NCBI GenBank assembly: GCA_019391515.1
Contig: JAHXQP010000025.1
Location: 301,412 to 365,411 of the forward strand
Source: Clostridiaceae bacterium
Lineage (GTDB): Bacteria; Bacillota; Clostridia; Tissierellales; Sporanaerobacteraceae
Reading direction: 5' to 3'
DNA length: 64,000 nucleotides
Part shown: positions 7,302-15,324 of the stretch, one piece after another
How the letters are laid out: every line of letters begins with the position of its first letter
Numbering within the stretch: position 1 is the stretch's first letter
Program-made: the position numbers and the translations under genes
The notes under the pieces: model-generated
Database searches by the model: none
What the model was told of the DNA's origin: nothing
Seen by the model: the letters and a program-made list of their open reading frames with translations, nothing else

Positions 7302-8120
7302 ATGTTAAAAATAGGTGACTTTTCTAAGCTTTCAAGAATAAGTATTCGTATGTTAAGGTATTTTGATGAAAAAGGTTTGTTAAAACCTTATGAAATTGAC
7401 AGTTTAACTGGCTATCGATATTATCATGAATCCCAGTTAACTACCGCTTGTACTATTATAGCTTTACAACAAATGGGATTTAGCATAGCTATAATTTTAG
7501 AAATATTAAATTGTGAATCAAATCCTAAAAAATTAGAAGAGTGTTTTGCTGAACAAAAAAATATCATAACTGAAAATTATCAAAATTCCATACGTCAACT
7601 ACAATTACTTGAAACATCACTAAGTCAAATGAGAAAGGATGAATATAAAATGAAATATTCTGTTATGTTAAAAAAATTCCCAAAGATGAAAGTAGCAAGT
7701 CTTCGTCAAATCATCCCATCCTATGAGGATGAAGGTATACTATGGCAACAATTGATGCCAGTTCTAACTAATAAAAAAGTTTCTTATCCTAATCCATGCT
7801 ATTCCTTAGCAATTTTCCACGATAAAGAGCACAAAGAAAGTAATGTGGATGTGGAAATACAAATAGCTGTTGATGGAGATTATTCAAATGAAGGTAGTAT
7901 AATTTTTAAAGAAAGGCCAGAAACTTTAGTTGCTTCTGTAACTTTTAAAGGGCATTATAATCAAATTCATTTAGTTAATGAAACAGTTGCCCATTGGGTA
8001 TCAAATAATAATTATATTTTTGATGGTCCAATGTTTAATATTTACCACGTAAGCCCTGCCACTGAAAACAATCCTGATAATTGGATTACAGAATGCTGTT
8101 TCCCTGTTAAAGAAAGGTAA
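7302..8120 (+). CDS. MerR-family regulator with GyrI-like effector domain
   Basis: A 272-aa protein. Residues 1-70 are a MerR DNA-binding domain (IGDFSKLSRISIRMLRYFDE, then SLTGYRYY). A dimerisation coiled coil spans about 75-120, and a C-terminal GyrI/SOUL-like ligand domain about 120-270 ends in FPVKE. This is the BmrR/BltR-like plan of multidrug-sensing activators. GAGGTGG precedes the ATG. The promoter has a 19-bp spacer, as expected for autoregulation, and a hairpin terminator follows. No obvious efflux gene is adjacent, so its target is not evident. Confidence 0.88.
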   Translation: MLKIGDFSKLSRISIRMLRYFDEKGLLKPYEIDSLTGYRYYHESQLTTACTIIALQQMGFSIAIILEILNCESNPKKLEECFAEQKNIITENYQNSIRQLQLLETSLSQMRKDEYKMKYSVMLKKFPKMKVASLRQIIPSYEDEGILWQQLMPVLTNKKVSYPNPCYSLAIFHDKEHKESNVDVEIQIAVDGDYSNEGSIIFKERPETLVASVTFKGHYNQIHLVNETVAHWVSNNNYIFDGPMFNIYHVSPATENNPDNWITECCFPVKER

Positions 8121-8123
8121 AAT

Positions 8124-8148
8124 AGGACTATCCATTTGTGATAGTCCT
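8124..8148 (+). terminator. Hairpin after MerR gene
   Basis: AGGACTATC and GATAGTCCT form a perfect 9-bp stem with a 7-base loop, starting four bases after the regulator stop codon. The downstream T-run is weak, so termination may be inefficient. Confidence 0.6.
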
Positions 8149-8237
8149 ACTTAGCAAATTAAAATATAATAAATAGAACATTGCCTAAATAATATACTCC
8201 CATCATACTAAATAAGGGCATATTATTTAGTCATTTA

Positions 8238-8654
8238 CTATTCTTTTATTTTAACATTCCATCTTTTTCTTGTTAAAACATATATTTTAGTAATAATGGT
8301 TGAAAAAATCAAAGAAAATATTATTAAAGCTATAATCCTTTGAAAACTCATAGTTTTATCTCTATCTATATAATTTGAATATATAGATGGAATAAACCAT
8401 AGAAAAAATGAAGAAATAAATGTATAAATCTTAATCTTGATGAATTCTTCTTTATTCATATTTTCTAGCACCTTATAAGTTATCATTGAAATCAAAGGAA
8501 ATAAAAATAGAACACCTATTGTTTTTACCGAGTCTATATAGTTCATCTTAAATCCAAATATATACAATGCACTAAAAAAATTTGATAGGATTAAATTTAC
8601 AATAATATCATGATGGAAAATTTTTTTTAGGTTTTCCGTATGATTAGTCTTCAT
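8238..8654 (-). CDS. Small four-helix membrane protein, unknown
   Basis: About 138 aa with four predicted membrane segments and basic ends. I do not recognise a family. The start MKTNHTEN at 8654 is preferred over an upstream in-frame codon because GGAG lies eight bases before it. Codon use and hydrophobicity look real. It stands alone between the MerR gene and a 376-base intergenic region. An 11-bp inverted repeat, CTAAATAATAT/ATATTATTTAG, near its 3' end may act as terminator. Confidence 0.55.
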   Translation of the reverse strand: MKTNHTENLKKIFHHDIIVNLILSNFFSALYIFGFKMNYIDSVKTIGVLFLFPLISMITYKVLENMNKEEFIKIKIYTFISSFFLWFIPSIYSNYIDRDKTMSFQRIIALIIFSLIFSTIITKIYVLTRKRWNVKIKE

Positions 8655-8672
8655 TTTAGTCACTCCAATCAA

Positions 8673-9049
8673 ATAAAAATATTAATAATTTTTTTAATAA
8701 TACCTTCTTAATTTAAAACAACTTTGTTAAATGAAGTATTAAATGAAAATTTATGTATGCTGTGAATGTTGACATTACTAGACCACTAACTAGGCTATGT
8801 TTTTATCTTTGCGGCTATAATTTTATATTAATTAACTTTATACGTCAAATTCCAAAATAATAAAATTATAATTGCAATATTATTTCTTAAATCCACTATA
8901 TTTAGGTATTAGGTAAATAAAAAAATCTATAACAACTATTTTATAGTTATTTTTCAAACTACAATTTATAGACTTTTATGAATATTGTTGATATAATATT
9001 CACAATTAGATGGTGGTAAATACACCAAAATAAGTTAGGGGGAATTGTT
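8673..9049. other. Intergenic region with promoter of the saccharopine-dehydrogenase-like gene
   Basis: This AT-rich gap has no ORF. A candidate sigma-A promoter for the next plus-strand gene is TAGACT, 17 bases, TATAAT (-10 at 8991-8996). Slightly upstream, AACTATTTTATAGTT can form a small hairpin. Nothing else is recognisable. Confidence 0.45.
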
Positions 9050-10243
9050 ATGAAATTAGTTGTATTAGGTGGGGCAGGTTCTCAAGCACTTTATGGAATT
9101 AAAGACTTAATCAATCATGGTAGTGTTTTCGATGAGGTAATAATTTCATCACGTAATCTTGAAAAAAATAAGAAGATTGTAGAAAAACTTAACTCACCAA
9201 TAGTTAAGGCTGCACAAGTTGATGTTTCTGATGAAGAAGCCTTATATGAACTTATAAAGGATTGCGACGTAGTTGCTAACTGTACAGGTCCTTATCATGT
9301 TTTTGCATATAAAATCATGGAAACTACAATAAGAGCTGGTAAACACTATATCGACTTTTGCGATGATATCGAAGCATTCAATGAAATATTTGAATCAGAC
9401 TTGCCAAAGAAAGCTGAAGAAAAAGGTCTTAGTATGATAATGGGCCTTGGTGCAAGCCCAGGATTTTTATCAGTACTAGCATGTAGTGCAGAACAACGCT
9501 ATTTTGACTCACTAAATGAAGCTATATTCTACTTTGCATGTGATGAAAAAGAACCTGGTGGTCCTGCAGTACTCGGGCATATGTTAGAATGTGTACACAA
9601 TGCTCCATATATTAAAGGTGGAGAAATGTTAAACGAACCTTCATTCCGTGAAGAATGGGATTTCAATTTTGGAGAACCTTATGGTATTCGTAAAGTTACT
9701 AGAATAGGACATCCTGAAGTATTTACATTCCCTAGATACTCGCCAGAAATTCAAAACGTATCCGTAAGATTTAGTCTTGAGCCAGTTTCAGCATACGAAG
9801 GCTTTAAAGAGCTTAGCTTAGCAGGTCTTACATCTAATCACCCACTTAATATCAATGGAAATCCTGTATCACCTCGTGACTTTGCATTAGCTGTATTGTT
9901 AGCACAAAAGGCAAATCAACCAGCAATGACAGAAGAAGAACTTAAGGAATTCTTGAAAGGAGTTACTGCATGTGCAGCCGCAGAACTACATGGCAAAAAA
10001 GATGGTAAAGATATGTCTTATGTAGGAAGAGTAGCAGGAAATATGGCTCCACTTACAGCAATCCCACTAATCATAGGTGCTGAAATGTTAGGTAAAGGTG
10101 AAATAACTAAAAAAGGTATTATGGTAGCTGAAGAAGCTATAGAAGATGCAGACAAATTTGTAAAAGAAACAGTAAAGAGAATCCGTGAAGATGGATTTGG
10201 ATTTAAAATTACTGAAGACCTTACTATTAGAGAAGAATATTAA
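9050..10243 (+). CDS. Saccharopine dehydrogenase family NAD(P)-binding oxidoreductase
   Basis: A 397-aa protein with an N-terminal Rossmann fold (VVLGGAGSQALYGIKDL, glycine-rich loop at residues 7-13). The saccharopine-dehydrogenase NADP domain follows (VANCTGPYHVFAYKIMETTI near 82 and AGKHYIDFCDD), with a larger C-terminal catalytic domain. It is probably a soluble reductase or dehydrogenase of an amino-acid-derived substrate. The substrate is not deducible, since the family also contains carboxynorspermidine and other dehydrogenases. The gene is monocistronic, with a strong GGGGG site, its own promoter candidate and a 13-bp-stem terminator. Confidence 0.8.
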   Translation: MKLVVLGGAGSQALYGIKDLINHGSVFDEVIISSRNLEKNKKIVEKLNSPIVKAAQVDVSDEEALYELIKDCDVVANCTGPYHVFAYKIMETTIRAGKHYIDFCDDIEAFNEIFESDLPKKAEEKGLSMIMGLGASPGFLSVLACSAEQRYFDSLNEAIFYFACDEKEPGGPAVLGHMLECVHNAPYIKGGEMLNEPSFREEWDFNFGEPYGIRKVTRIGHPEVFTFPRYSPEIQNVSVRFSLEPVSAYEGFKELSLAGLTSNHPLNINGNPVSPRDFALAVLLAQKANQPAMTEEELKEFLKGVTACAAAELHGKKDGKDMSYVGRVAGNMAPLTAIPLIIGAEMLGKGEITKKGIMVAEEAIEDADKFVKETVKRIREDGFGFKITEDLTIREEY

Positions 10244-10317
10244 TAAGACTTAAGAAATTTATTTAAACTGTCTATTAGAAAAATATAAATATTATTGGCA
10301 ATCTGTCTCGCCTATAA

Positions 10318-10356
10318 AATAGTTGGGATGGATTGCTAAAATTCATCCCAACTATT
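10318..10356 (+). terminator. Terminator of the saccharopine-dehydrogenase-like gene
   Basis: AATAGTTGGGATG and CATCCCAACTATT form a perfect 13-bp stem with a 13-base loop, followed by a short T-rich tract. It lies 75 bases after the stop codon. Confidence 0.8.
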
Positions 10357-10469
10357 GTTTCTATTAATTCAATATATTTTTCATCTTCATTTGATATCTC
10401 TGCTAAACTGACTAAATAATATTTAAGTATGTAATTTTTATAATATTCTACTATTTAATACAATAAAAA

Positions 10470-10498
10470 ACGAGCTACTAATTTTTTAGTAGCCCTTT
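10470..10498 (-). terminator. Terminator of the NuoE-like gene
   Basis: Read on the minus strand, GCTACTAA and TTAGTAGC pair around a short A-rich loop and are followed by TCGTTTTTTATT. It lies just beyond the stop of the [2Fe-2S] protein gene. Confidence 0.8.
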
Positions 10499-10503
10499 TA
10501 AAG

Positions 10504-10989
10504 TTAAACATCCTTAATATTTTTCATTAATTCCTTTGATTTCACCTTATTCATTTTGTGATGAAATTTACCATTTACCATGATATTTGGACCTAAGTTA
10601 CATTTTTTAAAGCAATTTTGGGTTGTAAGTCTTATCCTTCCATCTTCAGTTATTTCATCAAAATCTATATCAAGAGTATCTTTCACAGCTTTTAATACCT
10701 CTATGGAACCTTTCTTAGCACATCTAGCCCCACTACAACATACTACTTCATATTCTACAACTGATTCCTTAATAGAAGGCATAAACTTAATCATTGTCTT
10801 TATAATTTTTTCATCTAATTGGAATTCTTCAGCAATTTGCTGTTGATGAACAATGGATACGTAGTCAAAAATCTCCTGACATTCTATAAAACTAGCCTTT
10901 ACCCCTTCCTGATTTCCAATCCCAAAGCTATCTACCAGCCTATATAAATTTTCTTGAAAAATTAATTCTTTATTCTTTTCTTCGCTCAT
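10504..10989 (-). CDS. NuoE-like thioredoxin-fold [2Fe-2S] protein
   Basis: A 161-aa protein of the NuoE/HydC family (24-kDa subunit of NADH dehydrogenase). The N-terminal helical part is followed by a thioredoxin-like [2Fe-2S] domain. The four cluster ligands are visible as CSGARC (near residue 85) and NCFKKC (near 128), with the family phrase LGPNIMVNG after them. NuoE proteins normally work beside NuoF-type flavoproteins in hydrogenases or formate dehydrogenases. No such partner lies within the window, so this copy is an orphan electron carrier of unknown partner. It is divergent from the alcohol dehydrogenase gene. Confidence 0.85.
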   Translation of the reverse strand: MSEEKNKELIFQENLYRLVDSFGIGNQEGVKASFIECQEIFDYVSIVHQQQIAEEFQLDEKIIKTMIKFMPSIKESVVEYEVVCCSGARCAKKGSIEVLKAVKDTLDIDFDEITEDGRIRLTTQNCFKKCNLGPNIMVNGKFHHKMNKVKSKELMKNIKDV

Positions 10990-11195
10990 TCCTATCTCCT
11001 ATTATAATATTTTATTTGTTTAATTTGTTATATTAGTTTTTCTACCCCAAAAGCTGTATTTAAAATCAGATTATTTAATCCTATGTTTTAAAATGTGGAT
11101 ATAGAAATTTAATTTAATATATATGCTACTATATAAAAGTAGTGTGTCTTTATTATGTCATAGAAACTGCCTCCAATATATTTTAAATATAGTTG

Positions 11196-11229
11196 AATAA
11201 TATTTAACTTAACTGGACTAAATATTATT
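11196..11229. promoter_or_regulatory. Inverted repeat upstream of alcohol dehydrogenase
   Basis: AATAATATTTA (11196-11206) and TAAATATTATT (11219-11229) form a perfect 11-bp dyad 12-13 bases apart, ending about 14 bases before the ribosome binding site. It may be an operator for the alcohol dehydrogenase gene or a leader hairpin. AT-rich dyads arise easily by chance in this genome. Confidence 0.35.
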
Positions 11230-11258
11230 GAATATAAAATAATAAGGAGGAATAAACT

Positions 11259-12428
11259 TTGGCAAGATTTACATTACCTAGAGATTTATATTTTGGAAAA
11301 GGTGCTATTAAAGAGTTAAGAAATCTTGAAGGACACAAGAAAGCTATTATACTTTCAGGTGGCTCTTCTATGGAAAGGTTTGGTTTCTTAGATAAAGTTA
11401 GCAATATATTAAAGGAAACTGGTTTAGAAGTTAGCTTTATTAAAGGTATCGAACCAGATCCCTCTGTGGAAACTGTAATGAAAGGTGCAGAATCTATGAG
11501 AGAATTTGGTCCTGACGTTATAATTGCTATAGGTGGAGGCTCAACTATAGATGCTGGTAAAGCTATGTGGATATTCTATGAACATCCAGAACTAAATTTT
11601 GATGATATTAAAGATCCCTTTACTGTTCCTAAACTTAGGGAAAAAGCTATTTTTGTTGCTATTCCATCAACTAGTGGTACTGCAACTGAAGTAACAGCTT
11701 TCTCAGTAATTACTGATTACTCACAAAAAATAAAATATCCTCTTGCAGATTTTGAAATAACACCAGATATAGCAATTTTAGATAGTGATATTCCTCAAAC
11801 TATGACTCCCAAATTAGTTGCACATACTGGAATAGATGCCCTAACCCATGCTATTGAAGCTTATGTGGCATCAAATAAATCTAAATTTTCTGATCCATTA
11901 GCTAAAGAAGCTATTTTAATGATATATGATAATATAGTTGCTTCATATAATGGAGATGTAGAAGCTAGAGGAGAAATGCATATAGCTCAATGTTTAGCAG
12001 GTATGGCATTTAGTAATGCTCTTTTAGGCATTACTCATAGTTTAGCTCACAAAATAGGAGCACAATATCATATACCTCATGGTTGCTGTAATGCTATATT
12101 ATTACCTTATGTAATCCAATTTAATTCAAAGACTTCATTAAGTGATTATGCAAAATTAGCAAAAATGTTAGGATTACCAGGAAATACAGAAAAACAATTA
12201 ACTAATTCATTGGTAAAATCTATTGAAGAATTAAATTCTCATTTAAATATAGCACCTACACTAAAAGAAAATGGCGTTGAAGAAGAATTATTTACATCCA
12301 CAATAGAATATATAGCAAAAAATGCAGTATTAGACCCATGTACAACTTCAAATCCAAGAGAAGCATCTCCCAAAGATCTTGAAAAAATATTAGAATGTGC
12401 ATATCATGGAAAACCTGTTACATTTTAA
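11259..12428 (+). CDS. Iron-containing (type III) alcohol dehydrogenase
   Basis: A 389-aa NAD(P)-dependent dehydrogenase. The N-terminal domain has GGGSTIDAGK near residue 95. The helical C-terminal domain supplies the metal ligands, seen in GIDALTHAIEAY (Asp and His, near 196) and HSLAHKIGAQYHIPHG (two His, near 265-279). The start is TTG, eight bases after AAGGAGG. Members reduce aldehydes or oxidise alcohols. With a 4-hydroxybutyrate cluster 8 kb away, a 4-hydroxybutyrate or succinate-semialdehyde role is possible, but ethanol or butanol dehydrogenase is equally compatible. The gene is monocistronic, with a hairpin terminator. Confidence 0.88.
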   Translation: MARFTLPRDLYFGKGAIKELRNLEGHKKAIILSGGSSMERFGFLDKVSNILKETGLEVSFIKGIEPDPSVETVMKGAESMREFGPDVIIAIGGGSTIDAGKAMWIFYEHPELNFDDIKDPFTVPKLREKAIFVAIPSTSGTATEVTAFSVITDYSQKIKYPLADFEITPDIAILDSDIPQTMTPKLVAHTGIDALTHAIEAYVASNKSKFSDPLAKEAILMIYDNIVASYNGDVEARGEMHIAQCLAGMAFSNALLGITHSLAHKIGAQYHIPHGCCNAILLPYVIQFNSKTSLSDYAKLAKMLGLPGNTEKQLTNSLVKSIEELNSHLNIAPTLKENGVEEELFTSTIEYIAKNAVLDPCTTSNPREASPKDLEKILECAYHGKPVTF

Positions 12429-12446
12429 GATAGACCTAGTTATAAT

Positions 12447-12488
12447 AAAAGCCTTGATTCCTTTATTTCTAAAAAGTTCAAGGCTTTT
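12447..12488 (+). terminator. Terminator of the double-stem family, copy 1
   Basis: AAAAGCCTTGA and TCAAGGCTTTT form a perfect 11-bp outer stem, and CTTTA...TAAAAAG can form an inner stem. The sequence is related to hairpins at 26467, 27417, 30083 and 34155. It serves the alcohol dehydrogenase gene and, from the other side, possibly the sortase gene. Confidence 0.75.
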
Positions 12489-12520
12489 ATTTAGATTTAA
12501 TTTGTATTTTGCTAGTTTTA

Positions 12521-13288
12521 TTATAAATTAACAGGTTCCATAACTGCTAAAACAACCGTCCTTGCATCTGTGAATTCATACGAGCAGGTTGTAAAAGCCA
12601 AAATCTGTAGTTCTTTATCCACTGATCCATTTGTGTTTTCAATAGCAGCATTGTTTAGATATAATGCATTGTTATCTGCATATTTTATTAAACCTTCTAT
12701 ACCATCCTGCCATAAAGTTGGATTAAAGATCTCATCTTCACTTGAAGGAACAACTAAAGTAGCATAAACTTTCAATTTATAGACCTTATCAGGTACAAGT
12801 AATGTTCCTGTCTGATTCTCCTTAAAGAAGTCTTCCTCCTTATATAGATTAATGTCTCCAAACATCCTACCATTACTCATACTATGACCATATAGTAAAG
12901 AGTAATTATCTTCAAAGTTTCTATCGTTTCGTGAATCAAGAAATATACTACCTGCAAGTGAAAATTCACCGTATATATTCGTATTGATATATGATAGGTT
13001 AGTTTCTCCCTGTAAAACAGGATAATCTATATTTGTGTTATCCAATGTAACCCATCCAACTACATCAGGGGTAATAGCAAGTAATTCGTCAAAGGAAGGT
13101 CTCTGATCTTGCCCTATTTTGGACTTTAACTTTAATATATCAACTTGAGCGTCATCTACTGTGGCATAGACACGGTTGTTATCCCATAATGCATAGCCGG
13201 CATATACACCTGCAATACATAATGATAATATAACAACATAGCTTACAAGTGTATTAGCTGCCTTGAGGATATATTTAGAAATCTTCAT
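12521..13288 (-). CDS. Class B sortase
   Basis: A 255-aa membrane-anchored transpeptidase. Residues about 12-35 form an N-terminal membrane helix and the sortase barrel follows. Catalytic residues are His135 (LLYGHSM), Cys235 (FTTCSYEF) and Arg243 (DARTVV). The layout and the TxCSYEF-type motif match class B enzymes, some of which polymerise pilins. It would join or anchor the two surface proteins encoded upstream. ATG at 13288 is chosen, preceded by GGAG at nine bases; an upstream in-frame TTG lacks a site. It is the last gene of the c-di-GMP-riboswitch operon. Confidence 0.9.
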   Translation of the reverse strand: MKISKYILKAANTLVSYVVILSLCIAGVYAGYALWDNNRVYATVDDAQVDILKLKSKIGQDQRPSFDELLAITPDVVGWVTLDNTNIDYPVLQGETNLSYINTNIYGEFSLAGSIFLDSRNDRNFEDNYSLLYGHSMSNGRMFGDINLYKEEDFFKENQTGTLLVPDKVYKLKVYATLVVPSSEDEIFNPTLWQDGIEGLIKYADNNALYLNNAAIENTNGSVDKELQILAFTTCSYEFTDARTVVLAVMEPVNL

Positions 13289-13391
13289 GCAACTACACTC
13301 CAATCACTTATTGCAAAGGGTTCTGGATAATGATAATTTCATTATCCACCCCGATACAAAGAATTAGATTTGTGATAATAATAAGAATTAA

Positions 13392-14381
13392 CTATTCGTT
13401 ATTTGATAGTCTCTTTCTCATAATAAATGTAAATAGTCCACCTGCTACAACAACCAATATTATAATATATGGTAGGTTGTCAAAATTGATACCTGTTTTA
13501 ATACCTTGATCTTTAGCATTAGTAATACCAGCAGCATGTGAAGCTTCGGCAATGGTTCCTTCTTCATTTGAGTAGGTTGTAGTGTAACCTTCGCCTTTAA
13601 TATCTTCCTCTGAAATATTCCAAGTCACTCCATAGGGAAGATTTTTAATTGTTACTGTATCATTGTGTTTAAGTTGTAGTCTTACATTCGCTACTCCTCC
13701 ATCAAAAGTAACATTTTGCGCTTCAGCATATTTTCCTCCAATAAAAGTAGCTGGAACTGTAGAAATATCCTTGCCTTCTGGAGCGGTTAGATTCACGGTT
13801 ACTTCAAATTCACGATTTGTTTCACCCATGTTACCTTCAACAGTCTTAGTAATTGCAAGGTCACCTGCTGAGAATTCGGTACCAAAACCAGTTTCCTTTT
13901 TCATAGCATCTGTTATAGCTTTGTCATGAAGAGTTACATAACGAATAAATCCGCCTGCAGGATTATTTAATACATAAACAGTTAAAACTAATGTTCTTCC
14001 ATCATAAGTTACGCCTGCAGTGTTCCCTCTCGTTTCAGTAATCTCATAAGTGAAGGTACCTGTAGATGAATATTCTGGTAAGTTGAGAACAGTAGAGTTT
14101 TTTGCAACGCCTTCTGCTAAACTAATACTGAATGTGGCTGGATCAAATTTCGGCATATTATTTACAGTATAAGAAGAGTCCTTTACGTCTACCCCTTTAA
14201 TTGTAAAGTTATAAGTCTCTGCTGGGTTTATTGTGCCATTATTAGTAAGCTTAATTAGTTTTTCGATTTGAATACTTTTCATGTCTTCATTAGTTGTTGG
14301 TGTTGCCTCTTCTGCAAAACCAAAAATACTCATACTCATTACCAATGTCAATATTAAAATGATTGATAATAGTTTTTTCAT
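13392..14381 (-). CDS. Isopeptide-type pilin/surface subunit (Spy0128/FctA-like)
   Basis: A 329-aa secreted protein with a Sec signal peptide (cleavage near FGFAEE, residues 21-25). A first beta-sandwich domain (about 35-170) has FctA/Spy0128-like features (YNFTIKGVD, FTYEITETRGNT, YDGRTLVLTVYV). A second domain (about 175-290) resembles the repeat in the large adhesin (LAITKTVEGNMG, REFEVTV). The C-terminus has a TGINFDNLPY motif, a hydrophobic helix and a KR tail instead of LPXTG. It is probably the polymerised or anchored substrate of the adjacent sortase. Lys and Asn/Glu residues for intramolecular isopeptide bonds are plausible but cannot be assigned with certainty. Confidence 0.8.
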   Translation of the reverse strand: MKKLLSIILILTLVMSMSIFGFAEEATPTTNEDMKSIQIEKLIKLTNNGTINPAETYNFTIKGVDVKDSSYTVNNMPKFDPATFSISLAEGVAKNSTVLNLPEYSSTGTFTYEITETRGNTAGVTYDGRTLVLTVYVLNNPAGGFIRYVTLHDKAITDAMKKETGFGTEFSAGDLAITKTVEGNMGETNREFEVTVNLTAPEGKDISTVPATFIGGKYAEAQNVTFDGGVANVRLQLKHNDTVTIKNLPYGVTWNISEEDIKGEGYTTTYSNEEGTIAEASHAAGITNAKDQGIKTGINFDNLPYIIILVVVAGGLFTFIMRKRLSNNE

Positions 14382-14492
14382 TTTTTTACCCCCTATTTTT
14401 TTATAGTGTTATTCCCACTAATAAAATTTTTCTATATTATAAATTCCTTTGGCAGGTTGCATATATATAATGCTTCTACCAATAGCAAAATT

Positions 14493-15044
14493 TTATAATC
14501 CCCTTCTACGAAGGATAGTAATAACTTTTCCTTCTACATCATCCATTAGTGTAGGTCCAAAATCACGACTGTCTGTTGTTTGTGTCCTATAATCTCCAAG
14601 TATAAACACATGATTTTCTGGCACTTTATACGGATATTCTATCCCTTCTTTAGCATATGTAGGATAGATTATTTCACCAGACTGTACCGTTCCATTAACA
14701 AGTAACGTTCCAGTATCATCCATGGTTAATACATCAGTTTCCTGTGCAATATATCGTCCTATATTAAGTACACCCTTGGCCTTATAGATAACAACATCAT
14801 TTTTTTTGTAGTTTCGCTGCAATCTAAATCCGATGATTAAATCACCATCTTTTACTGCTGGGAACATCCCATTTCCAGTTGCTTGTGTTATTAAAAACAC
14901 TTGAGTAAATAGTAGATAGCCTATGATTGCTAGAAAAATTATCCTTATTAGAAGACTAATATATCCTTCTTTTATTGCTAATTTATTTCTTCGTTTTTTG
15001 ATAATTTCAGAGATATTGGTAGGTTCTTGAATACTATTCATCAT
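14493..15044 (-). CDS. SipA-like signal peptidase I homologue lacking the catalytic dyad
   Basis: A 184-aa S26-family protein with one N-terminal membrane helix (about 29-52). The fold signatures are present (ATGNGM, DVVIYK, NIGRYIA, FILGDYR, DSRDFG). The usual Ser of the SxM motif is Gly59, and the usual Lys before Arg is Gly96, so it should not cleave by the Ser/Lys mechanism. Streptococcal pilus loci carry a SipA protein with the same two positions altered; it is needed for pilus assembly rather than signal peptide cleavage. By analogy this is a pilus assembly factor. ATG at 15044 is favoured (AGAAGG upstream) and overlaps the preceding gene. Confidence 0.85.
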   Translation of the reverse strand: MMNSIQEPTNISEIIKKRRNKLAIKEGYISLLIRIIFLAIIGYLLFTQVFLITQATGNGMFPAVKDGDLIIGFRLQRNYKKNDVVIYKAKGVLNIGRYIAQETDVLTMDDTGTLLVNGTVQSGEIIYPTYAKEGIEYPYKVPENHVFILGDYRTQTTDSRDFGPTLMDDVEGKVITILRRRGL

Positions 15045-15306
15045 GAGCCTTCTCTCTATCTCGTATGTCATTACAAGTTTTTTTATAGTTCTCAATCATG
15101 ATATTGTATCTTATGCGTTCGGCGTTTAGAGCTGCCTCATACATGTCATTTAACTTACCAATTTTCTTCCAAACGTCTTGCTCACTAACTCCTCCAAAGA
15201 ACTGTTTTCGAAAGCGAATATTCTCTAACCATTCTGCAATTTTCTTTTGTTCATTATTAAGTTTTTGGTCAACGGAAATATTTTCATTTTCGTTTTTGTT
15301 CTTCAT
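15034..15306 (-). CDS. Small helical protein of sortase/pilus locus (90 aa)
   Basis: A 90-aa soluble, highly charged and probably coiled-coil protein with no signal peptide. The central phrase RFRKQFFGGVSEQDVWKKIG is followed by LNDMYEAALNAERIRY. It has a good GGAGG site and sits between the adhesin and SipA-like genes, overlapping the latter by about 11 bases. I recall similar small proteins in clostridial sortase loci but can name no family or function. The position suggests a cytoplasmic accessory factor of pilus or adhesin secretion. Confidence 0.65.
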   Translation of the reverse strand: MKNKNENENISVDQKLNNEQKKIAEWLENIRFRKQFFGGVSEQDVWKKIGKLNDMYEAALNAERIRYNIMIENYKKTCNDIRDREKAHDE

Positions 15307-15324
15307 AATAACCTCCTGTTAATA

